DNA from: an uncultured Actinomycetes bacterium
Lineage (GTDB): Bacteria > Actinomycetota > Acidimicrobiia > IMCC26256 > PALSA-555
Direction: 5' to 3'
Length of the DNA: 34,496 nucleotides
NCBI GenBank assembly: GCA_937927875.1
Contig: CALEYV010000077.1
Coordinates: 1-34,496 of the forward strand
The notes under the pieces are model-generated. The model was not told the origin of the DNA and searched no databases. It saw only the letters and a list, made by a program, of their open reading frames with translations. Each line of letters starts with the position of its first letter. Positions within the stretch are counted from its first letter, which is position 1. Both the position numbers and the translations under genes were made by a program. Positions 1 through 7,862 of the stretch are shown here, in pieces.

Positions 1-359
1 AGCACGGCGACATCCGGGAGAACGCCGACTACGACGCGGCGAAGAACGAGCAGGGTCACAACGAGGCCCGGGTCCGGCACATCGAGGCGCTGCTGCGGTC
101 GGCGGTCGTCGTCGAGCACGCGGCCAGCGACGTGGTCGCGCCCGGCACCATCGTCGAGATCCGGATGGACGACGACGACAGCACCACCGAGTACCTCGTC
201 GGCTCGATCGAGGAGCGCCACGAGCGCTTCGACGTGCTCTCGGTGTCCTCGCCGCTCGGGCAGGCGCTCGACGGCGCCAGCGCCGGCGACGTCGTCGAGT
301 ACTCGGGGCCGCGCCGCACGTTCCAGGTCGAGGTGATCCGGGTCCGACCGGCCGAGTGA
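1..359 (+). CDS. greA: Transcription elongation factor GreA, 3' part (5' truncated by window edge)
   Basis: The open frame runs in from the left edge (first full codon at base 3) and stops with TGA at 357-359. It encodes about 118 residues, roughly the last three quarters of a normal GreA of about 157 residues. The first residues visible, HGDIRENADYDAAKNEQ, are the characteristic end of the GreA N-terminal coiled coil. The rest forms the FKBP-like C-terminal domain (SPLGQALDGASAGDVVEY). GreA binds the RNA polymerase secondary channel and stimulates cleavage of the transcript in backtracked complexes. The start codon lies outside the window. The stop overlaps the GTG of the next gene in GTGA, suggesting translational coupling. 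Confidence 0.95.
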   Translation, partial: HGDIRENADYDAAKNEQGHNEARVRHIEALLRSAVVVEHAASDVVAPGTIVEIRMDDDDSTTEYLVGSIEERHERFDVLSVSSPLGQALDGASAGDVVEYSGPRRTFQVEVIRVRPAE

Positions 360-1024
360 CGCGCGTCCTCGGCGTCGACGGCTGCCGGCAGGGCTGGGTC
401 GCGGTCGCGCTGGTCGACGGCTCGTTCGCCGAGGCCCAGGCCGCGGCGCACTTCGCCGAGCTCGTCGACGACCCGGCCGCTGTGATCGGCGTGGACATCC
501 CGCTCGGCTCGACCGGTCCGCACCGCGCCGCGGACGCCGAAGCCCGCGCGCTCCTCGGTCCGCGACGGGGCTCGGTGTTCCTGCCGCCGCCGCGCGACGT
601 GCTCGAGGCACCCGACCACGCGACCGCCAACGCGGCGTGCCGGGTTCGCCACGGCCGTGGCGTCAGCGCCCAGGCTTGGAACCTGGCCGCCAAGATGCTC
701 GACGTCGAGCCGCACTGGCAGCAGCGCCCGGACCGCATCTTCGAGGTGCACCCGGAGCTGTCCTTCGCCGAGCTGGGTGGCGCACCCCGTCCGCACGCCA
801 AGCGGACGTGGGCCGGCGCGCGGGACCGGACCGCGCTGCTCGCGGCGGCCGGGATCGAGCTCCCGGACGACCTGGGCTCGGCGAGCGCCGCCGGCACCGA
901 CGACGTGCTCGACGCCGCCGCGGTCGCGTGGTCGGCGGCGCGGCTCGCCGCCGAAGTCGCGCGCTCGGTCCCGAACCCACCCCAGCGCGACGCGGCCGGA
1001 CGCCCGGTCGCGGTCTGGTGGTAG
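356..1024 (+). CDS. DUF429 family protein (predicted RNase H-like fold)
   Basis: A 222-residue protein that starts at a GTG overlapping the greA stop (GTGA). The N-terminus VLGVDGCRQGWVAVAL and the later VIGVDIPLG strand are the hallmark acidic motifs of DUF429. The family has a predicted RNase H-like fold, but no function is established. RGSVFLPPPRDVL and WNLAAKM are further family signatures. Length is normal for the family. It is probably co-transcribed with greA and ends convergently with hyuB, with only one base between them. Family assignment is confident; biochemical role is unknown. Confidence 0.8.
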   Translation: MTRVLGVDGCRQGWVAVALVDGSFAEAQAAAHFAELVDDPAAVIGVDIPLGSTGPHRAADAEARALLGPRRGSVFLPPPRDVLEAPDHATANAACRVRHGRGVSAQAWNLAAKMLDVEPHWQQRPDRIFEVHPELSFAELGGAPRPHAKRTWAGARDRTALLAAAGIELPDDLGSASAAGTDDVLDAAAVAWSAARLAAEVARSVPNPPQRDAAGRPVAVWW

Positions 1025-1025
1025 G

Positions 1026-2567
1026 TCAGGACCTCCCGTAGCCGCCGCCCCCGGGCGTGCGGACGCGGAGCACGTCCCCGGCCCGCAGCTCGACCGTCAC
1101 CTTGTCGGGCAGTGCGCGCGCCTGGGCCTCGTCGCCGCCGGCGAGGAGCAGGTTCTCCCCCACCGCTCCGGGCTCGCCGCCGGCGAGCCCCCACGGCGGG
1201 GTGCGGCGCCGCTCGGTGACGAGCGACGCCGTGACGTCCTCGAGGACCTCGAGCTCGCGCTCGATCCCATCCCCACCGCGGTGCGCGCCGGAGCCGCCGC
1301 TCCCGCGCCGCAGCGCGTACCGGCGGACCCGCAGCGGCAGCGAGCGCTCGAGCGCCTCGACGGGCGTGTCGCGGGTGTTCGTCATCGCGGTGTGGACCCC
1401 GCTCATCCCGTCCGCCCACGGCCGCGCGCCCTGCCCCCCGCCGATCGTCTCGTAGTACACCCAGCCCGAGCCGCCGAGCAGCACGTTGTTCATCGTCCCC
1501 TGGCCCGCGGCGCCGATGCGGTCCGGGACCGCGCCGGCGAGCGCGCCGAGGCACACGTCGGCCACCCGCTGGCTCACCTCGACGTTGCCGGCGCCGACCG
1601 CCACCGGGGGCTGCGCGGCGACGACGGAGCCGGCCGGCGCGACGACGCGCAGGGGGCGGACCGCGCCGCCGTTGGCGGGCACGGTCGGGTCGGTCGCGAC
1701 CCGCAGCGCGTACGCGACGGCGCTGACCGTCACCGCTTCGACCGCGTTCACGTTTCCGGGCCGCTGGGGCGCACTGCCGGTGAAGTCGAACGTGGCGGTG
1801 TCGCCCGCGAGGTGGAGGGTGACGACGATCCGGCTCGGGGTCTGCTGCTCCGGGCGGGGCCCCGCCGAGTCGAGCACGTCCTCGAACCGCCAGGTGCCGT
1901 CGGGCAGCGCGGCCAGCGCGGCGCGCATCCGACGCTCCCCGTAGTCGAGGATCTCGTCGAGCGGGTCGGTCGCTCCGAGCCCGGCGACGATCGCGCCGAG
2001 CCGCTCGACGCCGAGCACGTTGGCGCCGCGCTGGGCGGCGAGGTCGCCCCGCCGCTCCTCGGGCGCGCGCGAGCTGCCGACGATGACCGCCGCCACGTCG
2101 TCGGTGAGCAGGACCGGCGGCACCCGCAGCCCCTCCTGGTAGATCTCGGTCGCGGCCGGCGGCATCGACCCCGGCGCCATGCCACCGAGGTCGGCGTGAT
2201 GGGCCCGGTTGGCGACCCACCCGACGAGCCGCCGGTCGACGTGCACCGGCGCCACGACCGTGACGTCGTTCAGGTGGGTGCCGCCCGCGAACGGGTCGTT
2301 CAGGACCCACTGCACGCCTGGGTCGACGCGCGGGCCGGCCGCCGCCACCGCTGCCTCCACCGCGGCCGGCATCGACCCCAGGTGGACGGGGATGTGCTCG
2401 GCCTGCACGAGCAGCTCGCCGCCGGCGGTGAAGAGCGCGGCGGAGCAGTCGGCCCGCTCCTTGATGTTGGGGCTCGAGGCGGCGCGGCGCAGCACCATGC
2501 CCATCTCCTCGGCGACGCCGGTCAGCCGGGCGACGAGGACGCGGAGCGCGGCGGCGTCGAGCCTCAT
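1026..2567 (-). CDS. hyuB: Hydantoinase B / 5-oxoprolinase family, beta subunit
   Basis: A 513-residue protein. The start is the ATG at 2567, which overlaps the hyuA stop in ATGA; the open frame continues further upstream but would run into hyuA. Recognised by VQWVLNDPFAGGTHLNDVTVV near residue 90, the early ASSPNIKERADCSAA region, and the glycine-rich C-terminus (VRTPGGGGYGRS), all typical of HyuB. With HyuA it forms an ATP-dependent amidohydrolase that opens cyclic amides such as hydantoins or 5-oxoproline. The particular substrate cannot be read from sequence; acetophenone carboxylase relatives share the same fold. Full length with no visible lesions. Confidence 0.9.
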   Translation of the reverse strand: MRLDAAALRVLVARLTGVAEEMGMVLRRAASSPNIKERADCSAALFTAGGELLVQAEHIPVHLGSMPAAVEAAVAAAGPRVDPGVQWVLNDPFAGGTHLNDVTVVAPVHVDRRLVGWVANRAHHADLGGMAPGSMPPAATEIYQEGLRVPPVLLTDDVAAVIVGSSRAPEERRGDLAAQRGANVLGVERLGAIVAGLGATDPLDEILDYGERRMRAALAALPDGTWRFEDVLDSAGPRPEQQTPSRIVVTLHLAGDTATFDFTGSAPQRPGNVNAVEAVTVSAVAYALRVATDPTVPANGGAVRPLRVVAPAGSVVAAQPPVAVGAGNVEVSQRVADVCLGALAGAVPDRIGAAGQGTMNNVLLGGSGWVYYETIGGGQGARPWADGMSGVHTAMTNTRDTPVEALERSLPLRVRRYALRRGSGGSGAHRGGDGIERELEVLEDVTASLVTERRRTPPWGLAGGEPGAVGENLLLAGGDEAQARALPDKVTVELRAGDVLRVRTPGGGGYGRS

Positions 2568-4348
2568 GGTCGGCCGTCCCGGCGCACGAGCCACGCGCCG
2601 AGCGGCCCCGGCGTCGCCGTCCAGCCGTCCGGCACCCACACGGTGCAGTCCGGCTCCGCGACGACGCGGGGCCCCCGGACCGTCGGCCGCTCGACCGGCG
2701 GGAGCTCGTCGGCGCGCAGGGGCGCGTCGCGGGTCGCCCGGGCCCGCAGCGCGACGACCTCGATTGGGATGCCGGGGCGGGCGAACCCGTTGCGCCGCTC
2801 GTGCTCGGCCGGGAAGTCGTCCACGGCGGGAACGGTGAGCTCGTGGCTCTGCCCCTCGTAGCGGCAGTCGAGCGCGGTCTCGACGGTGGCGCCGGCACCC
2901 ACGAGGGCGGCCGCCTCGGCAGCCAGGACCCGGAGCGCGTCGTCGAGCCCGCCTCGGTCGCCGGGGGTCGGCCAGCTGCGCACGAGCTCGCGCCGTTGCG
3001 GTGAGGCGAGGAGCCCGACCGCCGACAGCGCGCCGGCCCGGGGCGGAACGACGACGGCCGGCATGCCGAGGGCGTCGGCGACCGCGCAGCCGTGGAGCGG
3101 GCCGGCGCCGCCGAACGCGACCAGCGCCAGCGATCGCGGATCGACGCCGCGGGCGACGGTGACGGCGCGGACCGCCTGCTCCATGGCGGTGTCGACGACC
3201 GCGAGCACGCCGGCGGGGTCGACGCCGGCGTCGGCGAGGGCGGCGCGCGCCGCGCGCACGTCGAGCCGGCCCAGGTCGGGGAACGTGGCCTCGGGATCGA
3301 TCCGTCCCAGCGCGAGGTCGGCGTCGGTCACGGTCGGCTCGACGCCGCCGCGCCGGTAGCAGGCCGGGCCGGGGACGGCGCCCGCGCTGCGGGGACCGAC
3401 CGTGAGCGCGCCACCAGGGTCGAGGAACGCGACCGACCCGCCGCCGGCGCCGATGGTGTGCACGTCGAGCGAGGGCAGGCGGATCGGGTACCCAGCCACG
3501 TCCCGGCTCGGCGCCGGCGCCGGCACGCCGCCCTGGACGAGACAGACGTCGGTGCTGGTGCCGCCCATGTCGAAGGAGACGGCGTCGGGGAAGCCGCAGG
3601 CCGCCGCGACGGCGGCGGCGGCGCGAACGCCACCGGCGGGGCCCGAGAGCAGCAGTGCCGCCGGCAGCTCGGCCGCCTCCGGGGCCGGAAGCAGCCCGCC
3701 CCCGGAGGTCATCACGAGGACCTCGTCGGCCAACCCGTCGAGCTCCCGCAGGTAGGCGCGGCAGACCGGGCGCAGCAGCGCGTTCGCGACGGTGGTGACG
3801 GTCCGCTCGTACTCGCGGAACTCGGGCGACACCTGGTGCGAGCAGGTCACGTCGAGCCCGCGGTCGCGCAGCGTCGCGGCCGCGGCCTGCTCGTGGGCGG
3901 GGTCGAGGTCGGCGTGCAGTAGGCAGACCGCGACGGTGTCGACGTCGGCCGGCACGGCGGGGATGGACGTCGGGTCGAGCGGCGTCAGCTCCCGACCGTG
4001 CCCGTCGAGGCGACCGTCGACCTCGAGCCGAAGGTCCCGGGCGACGAGCGGCGGTGGCCGGTCGACGTGCGGGTCGTAGAGCGAGGGCCGGGTCTGGCGA
4101 GCGATCTCGAGCACGTCGGCGAAGCCGCGGGTGGTGAGCAGCGCCACCCGTCCCCCGCGCCCTTCCAGGAGCGCGTTCGTGGCCACCGTCGTGCCGTGGG
4201 CCAGGAGGCGGGGGCGGCGCTCGACCGCTCGGACGGCGTCGTGCACGGCGCGCGCCGGCGCGTCGGGGGTCGAGGACACCTTCACCACCCGGCCGTCCTC
4301 GGCGACCAGGTCGGTGAACGTGCCGCCGGTGTCGACGCCGACGCGCAT
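2564..4348 (-). CDS. hyuA: Hydantoinase A / 5-oxoprolinase family, ATP-binding alpha subunit
   Basis: A 594-residue protein. ATG at 4348 was chosen because MRVGVDTGGTFTDLV is the canonical HyuA N-terminus, carrying the ASKHA-type phosphate loop; the frame extends further upstream without coding character. Other family motifs are LLAHGTTVATNALLEGRGG, TTRGFADVLEIARQ, VMTSGGGLLP, LLLSGPAGGVRAA and SFDMGGTSTDVCLV. It supplies the ATP-dependent activation step of cyclic amide opening and works with hyuB, to which it is coupled by a 4-base overlap. A winged-helix regulator on the same strand ends 40 bases upstream and may share the transcript. Confidence 0.9.
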   Translation of the reverse strand: MRVGVDTGGTFTDLVAEDGRVVKVSSTPDAPARAVHDAVRAVERRPRLLAHGTTVATNALLEGRGGRVALLTTRGFADVLEIARQTRPSLYDPHVDRPPPLVARDLRLEVDGRLDGHGRELTPLDPTSIPAVPADVDTVAVCLLHADLDPAHEQAAAATLRDRGLDVTCSHQVSPEFREYERTVTTVANALLRPVCRAYLRELDGLADEVLVMTSGGGLLPAPEAAELPAALLLSGPAGGVRAAAAVAAACGFPDAVSFDMGGTSTDVCLVQGGVPAPAPSRDVAGYPIRLPSLDVHTIGAGGGSVAFLDPGGALTVGPRSAGAVPGPACYRRGGVEPTVTDADLALGRIDPEATFPDLGRLDVRAARAALADAGVDPAGVLAVVDTAMEQAVRAVTVARGVDPRSLALVAFGGAGPLHGCAVADALGMPAVVVPPRAGALSAVGLLASPQRRELVRSWPTPGDRGGLDDALRVLAAEAAALVGAGATVETALDCRYEGQSHELTVPAVDDFPAEHERRNGFARPGIPIEVVALRARATRDAPLRADELPPVERPTVRGPRVVAEPDCTVWVPDGWTATPGPLGAWLVRRDGRP

Positions 4349-4388
4349 CGAGCCAGCGTCGCGCGGGCGCCGGGCCGGGACGCGGGCG

Positions 4389-4892
4389 TTACGCGGTGTC
4401 GGTGGCGGCGAAGCCTTGGAGGAGGTAGCCGCGGGCCCGCACGGTGCGGAGCTCGAGGCCGAGCGGGGCGATGCGACGTCGGAACCGCAGGATGTGCACG
4501 TCGAGCGCGTTGCGGGTCGGCGTGCCGTCGGGCCAGGCCCGCTTCGACAGGGCGTCACGGCCGACGACGGCGCCGAAGCGCTCGGTGAGGGCTCCGGCCA
4601 GGGCCTGCTCGACCGGGGACAGCGCGACCCACCGGTCGCGGTAGTGGAGGAGCCCGTCGGTGTCGAGGTCGGGGGCCGGGGCGCCGGCGCCGCCGCGGGC
4701 GCGCAGAGTGGCGAGCCGGGCCGCCAGCTCGGCGTCGTCGGCGGGCAGGCGCACCCAGTCCTCGAGCGGGTCGACGACCGCGGGCGGCGCGGCGTCGGGG
4801 GCGACGAGCAGCAGCCGCGGCGCGCCGGCGGCCCGCAGCGCCGCCAATCGGTCGGCGTCGTCGGGCCAGCGGACGAGCGCCACGTCCTCCAT
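4389..4892 (-). CDS. Atypical response-regulator-like winged-helix transcription factor
   Basis: A 167-residue protein. The C-terminal half (from about residue 85) is an OmpR/PhoB-type winged helix (Trans_reg_C): LSPVEQALAGALTERFG, a recognition helix near TPTRNALDVHILRFRRRI, and the wing ELRTVRARGYLLQGF. The N-terminal 75 residues (LLLVAPDAAPP, DWVRLPADDAELAARL) resemble a shortened receiver, but I see no acidic pocket or phospho-acceptor Asp. It is therefore probably not controlled by a kinase. Start ATG 4892 has no clear Shine-Dalgarno site. It is divergent from leuCD and upstream of hyuAB on the same strand, so it could regulate either. Target and ligand are unknown. Confidence 0.75.
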   Translation of the reverse strand: MEDVALVRWPDDADRLAALRAAGAPRLLLVAPDAAPPAVVDPLEDWVRLPADDAELAARLATLRARGGAGAPAPDLDTDGLLHYRDRWVALSPVEQALAGALTERFGAVVGRDALSKRAWPDGTPTRNALDVHILRFRRRIAPLGLELRTVRARGYLLQGFAATDTA

Positions 4893-4920
4893 GTCGGGAC
4901 GAGACGCTAGGTCGCCTGTA

Positions 4921-4937
4921 TTTCGCTTGGGTTTCGC
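4921..4937. promoter_or_regulatory. Candidate binding site: 11-bp-spaced TTTCGC direct repeats
   Basis: In the 120-bp divergent gap between the winged-helix regulator and leuC, TTTCGC occurs at 4921-4926 and again at 4932-4937, an 11-bp period. OmpR/PhoB-class winged helices typically bind tandem direct repeats with this spacing. An imperfect inverted partner follows (GAAGTGAAGC, 4939-4948). That this is the operator of the adjacent regulator is inference from spacing and position. Confidence 0.35.
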
Positions 4938-5012
4938 CGAAGTGAAGCCTGGCTGGCGATTGTCGAGCGGAGCCGAGAATCGGTGCTGGCAGACTGGGGC
5001 CCGGAGGAGCGC

Positions 5013-6410
5013 ATGCCCACGCTGTCGGAGAAGGTCTGGGATCGGCACGTGGTCCACGCCGCCCCCGGCGAGCCCGACCTCCTCTACATCGACCTGCACC
5101 TCGTCCACGAGGTCACGTCGCCGCAGGCGTTCGACGGGCTGCGCCTGAACGGGAGGACGGTCCGCCGCCCCGACCTGTCGCTGGCGACGATGGACCACAA
5201 CGTGCCGACGGTGGACGTGGACCGGCCCATCGCCGATCCCGTCTCGGCCCGTCAGATCGAGGTGCTGGCCCAGAACTGCGAGGAGTTCGGGATCCGGCTC
5301 CACGCCATGGGCGACCCCGGGCAGGGCATCGTCCACATCATCGGGCCCGAGCAGGGCCTCACGCTGCCCGGCATGACGATCGTGTGCGGCGACAGCCACA
5401 CGTCGACGCACGGCGCGTTCGGGGCGCTGGCCTTCGGGATCGGCACCAGCGAGGTCGAGCACGTGCTCGCGACCCAGACGCTGCCCCAGGCCCGGCCCGG
5501 CACGATGGCGGTGACCGTCGAGGGAGACCTGCCGGCCGGGGTGACGGCGAAGGACGTCGTGCTGTCGATCATCGCCCGCATCGGCACCGCCGGCGGGATC
5601 GGCTCGATCATCGAGTACCGGGGCTCGGCGATCCGCGGCCTGTCGATGGAGGGCCGCATGACGGTGTGCAACATGTCGATCGAGGCCGGGGCCCGGGCCG
5701 GCCTGGTCGCGCCCGACGACACGACCTTCGCCTACCTCGAGGGCCGGCCGCACGCGCCGACCGGCGCGGCGTGGGAGCAGGCGCTCGACGACTGGCGCTC
5801 GCTCGCCACCGACCCCGACGCCACCTTCGACCGGGAGGTCACGCTCGACGCGGTCGCGCTGCGGCCCTCGGTGTCGTGGGGGACCAACCCGGGCCAGACG
5901 GTGACGATCGACGACGCGGTGCCCGACCCCGACTCCTTCGAGGAGCCGCACGCCCGCGAGGCGGCCCGGCTGGCGCTGCGCTACATGGGTCTGGAGGCCG
6001 GGACGCCGATGCGCTCGATCGGCGTCGACACCGTGTTCATCGGGTCGTGCACGAACAGCCGGATCGAGGACCTGCGCGCCGCCGCCGCGGTGCTCGACGG
6101 CCGGGCGGTCCGGGCCGGGCTCCGCGCCCTCGTCGTGCCGGGCTCCCAGCGCGTGAAGGCCGAGGCCGAGGCGGAGGGCCTCGACGACGTGTTCCGCGCC
6201 GCCGGCTTCGAGTGGCGCGAGCCGGGCTGCTCGATGTGCCTGGCCATGAACCCCGACAAGCTCGAGCCGGGCGAGCGGTGCGCGTCGACGTCGAACCGCA
6301 ACTTCGAGGGCCGCCAGGGCAAGGGCGGCCGCACCCACCTGGTGTCGCCGGCGGTGGCGGCCGCGACCGCGGTCGCGGGCCACTTCGCCACCCCCGAGGA
6401 GCTGCGGTAG
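5013..6410 (+). CDS. leuC: 3-isopropylmalate dehydratase large subunit
   Basis: A 465-residue protein. ATG 5013 is chosen over an in-frame GTG at 4983 because GGAGGAG (5003-5009) sits just upstream and the family begins with a TLSEKVWDRHVV-type sequence. Aconitase-fold motifs are clear: CGDSHTSTHGAFGALAFGIG, FIGSCTNSRIEDLRAA, and GCSMCLAMNPD, which supply the three Cys ligands of the [4Fe-4S] cluster. With LeuD it isomerises 2-isopropylmalate to 3-isopropylmalate in leucine synthesis. LeuD follows after 2 bases. leuB is not in the window and leuA is transcribed separately 5 kb away. Confidence 0.97.
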   Translation: MPTLSEKVWDRHVVHAAPGEPDLLYIDLHLVHEVTSPQAFDGLRLNGRTVRRPDLSLATMDHNVPTVDVDRPIADPVSARQIEVLAQNCEEFGIRLHAMGDPGQGIVHIIGPEQGLTLPGMTIVCGDSHTSTHGAFGALAFGIGTSEVEHVLATQTLPQARPGTMAVTVEGDLPAGVTAKDVVLSIIARIGTAGGIGSIIEYRGSAIRGLSMEGRMTVCNMSIEAGARAGLVAPDDTTFAYLEGRPHAPTGAAWEQALDDWRSLATDPDATFDREVTLDAVALRPSVSWGTNPGQTVTIDDAVPDPDSFEEPHAREAARLALRYMGLEAGTPMRSIGVDTVFIGSCTNSRIEDLRAAAAVLDGRAVRAGLRALVVPGSQRVKAEAEAEGLDDVFRAAGFEWREPGCSMCLAMNPDKLEPGERCASTSNRNFEGRQGKGGRTHLVSPAVAAATAVAGHFATPEELR

Positions 6411-6412
6411 CC

Positions 6413-7015
6413 GTGGAGGCCGTGCGGGAAATCGTCGGCCGGGCCGTGCCGCTCGACCGCTCCGACATCGACACCGACCAGATCATCCCGAGCGACTGGC
6501 TGAAGCGCGTCGAGCGCACCGGCTTCGCCGAGGGGCTGTTCTCGGAGTGGCGGGAGAGCAGCGACTTCGTCCTGAACCGGGCCCACTTCCAGCACGACGA
6601 CGTGCGCATCCTGGTCGCGGGCCCGAACTTCGGGACCGGGTCGTCGCGGGAGCACGCGGTGTGGGCGCTGCAGGACTACGGCTTCGAGGCGGTCATCGCG
6701 CCGCGGTTCGGCGACATCTTCCGCAACAACGCGCTGAAGAGCGGGCTGGTGCCGGTGGTGCTGCCGGAGCCGGTCGTCCGGCGGATGCTCGACGCGATCG
6801 AGGACGACCCGACCCTCGAGGTGGTGGTCGACGTCGTGGACCGGCGGGTGGCCGTCCCGGCCCTCGACCTCGACGAACCGTTCGAGCTCGACGACCACAC
6901 CCACCACCGGCTGCTGCACGGCCTCGACGACATCGGGCTGACCCTCAGCCACGACGCCGAGATCGCCCGGCACGAGGCCGGCCGGGCGGGGTGGCTGCCG
7001 TCGGTCAGCCAGTAG
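6413..7015 (+). CDS. leuD: 3-isopropylmalate dehydratase small subunit
   Basis: A 200-residue protein, the usual length. GTG 6413 is taken as start (MEAVREIVGRAVPLDRSDIDTDQIIP), using GAGGAG at 6396-6401; a second GTG at 6422 has a purine run that is too close. Family motifs are DIDTDQIIPSDWLKR, GPNFGTGSSREHAVWAL and FGDIFRNNALKSGLVPV. It forms the swivelling domain of the isopropylmalate isomerase with LeuC. The 3' end overlaps the tail of the convergent PIG-L gene by 11 bases. Confidence 0.96.
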   Translation: MEAVREIVGRAVPLDRSDIDTDQIIPSDWLKRVERTGFAEGLFSEWRESSDFVLNRAHFQHDDVRILVAGPNFGTGSSREHAVWALQDYGFEAVIAPRFGDIFRNNALKSGLVPVVLPEPVVRRMLDAIEDDPTLEVVVDVVDRRVAVPALDLDEPFELDDHTHHRLLHGLDDIGLTLSHDAEIARHEAGRAGWLPSVSQ

Positions 7016-7661
7016 CGGCGAACGCGAGCCGCCGCACGGCCGCCGGCGCGGCGCCGGCCAGGTCCCAGTTCAGCCGGGCCGCCTCGAACGCCTCCGCGTA
7101 GCGAACCCGACCCTGGAAGCCCCGGAACCGGGCCTGGGCCTCGAGCGCCTCGAGGTCGACCGGGCCCTGGCGCAGCACCTGGGAGAGGTGGGAGCGCATG
7201 ACGGCCAGCTTCTCGTCGACGGTGGCGGCGACGTCGACGTAGATCGTGGGCTCGAAGGCCTGGGTCGACGGCGTCTCGTACTGCAGCACCGTCGGCAGCC
7301 GCCGGGCCGCGGCCAGGCTGGCGATGGCGGTGGACCGGTGGTCCTGGTGGGTGTCGTTCGAGGCGTGGGTGTAGAGGACCTCGGCGCCGGTGGCCGCGAT
7401 CGCCTCGTCGATGACGGTGACGGTCTCGGGCCCGTCGGGCACCGAGCCGTCCTGGAAGTCGGCCCAGCGCAGCTCGGCCCCGAGCTGGGCCGCGGCGGCC
7501 TCCTGCTCGGCCGGGCGGCTCATCCCATCGACCTGGCCCCGCTGGCCGGTGGTGAGCACGAGGATCGTGACCCGGTCCCCCTGCGCGACGTGGCGGAGCA
7601 GCGTGGCGCCGCACCCGAGCTCGACGTCGTCGGGATGCGCCCCTACTGCCAGTACGTCCAC
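7005..7661 (-). CDS. PIG-L family deacetylase (LmbE-like)
   Basis: A 218-residue protein. The zinc-binding AHPDDVELGCGATL motif lies at the N-terminus and the second motif HASNDTHQDHRST follows around residue 117. Together they define the GlcNAc-PI/GlcNAc-inositol de-N-acetylase family, which includes MshB and BshB. GTG 7661 is preferred because GGGAGG lies six bases upstream; GTG 7667 is in frame but overlaps that site. Family members remove acetyl groups from N-acetylglucosamine conjugates in low-molecular-weight thiol or glycolipid synthesis. The substrate here cannot be assigned from context. It is convergent with leuD and divergent from the radical SAM gene. Confidence 0.88.
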   Translation of the reverse strand: MDVLAVGAHPDDVELGCGATLLRHVAQGDRVTILVLTTGQRGQVDGMSRPAEQEAAAAQLGAELRWADFQDGSVPDGPETVTVIDEAIAATGAEVLYTHASNDTHQDHRSTAIASLAAARRLPTVLQYETPSTQAFEPTIYVDVAATVDEKLAVMRSHLSQVLRQGPVDLEALEAQARFRGFQGRVRYAEAFEAARLNWDLAGAAPAAVRRLAFAATG

Positions 7662-7862
7662 GGCCACCCTCCCGTGCTGGGACCCTAGGGAGGTTTCATC
7701 GGCACCTTTTGGGCGCTCCTGAACCCCGAGCCGCGGGCGTCCCCCCAACCCCGGCGACGGCCAGACCGGCCCCTGACCCGGCATCCAAGCCGGGGGCGGC
7801 GACGAACACCTCAATAGAGTGTGCCGACTTCCGGGCTGGACCGAACTGAGGGGGGCGTCGCG
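7662..7862. other. Divergent intergenic region upstream of the radical SAM gene
   Basis: About 200 bases without a gene. It holds a hairpin-forming inverted repeat, CCCGGC (7777-7782) with GCCGGG (7789-7794), and an A/T-richer stretch AATAGAGT near 7812-7819 that could be a -10 element for the radical SAM gene. GAGGGGGG just before 7863 is its ribosome-binding site. No convincing -35 hexamer was seen. Confidence 0.4.

Noticed and set aside
657..2861. Very long open frame on the plus strand through the hyuB region, and similar antisense frames throughout (for example 5384-6412 plus, 7662-9374 minus)
   Set aside because: Arg/Pro/Ala-rich translations without motifs, antisense or out of frame to clearly recognisable genes. 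In DNA this GC-rich, stops are rare in the alternative frames.
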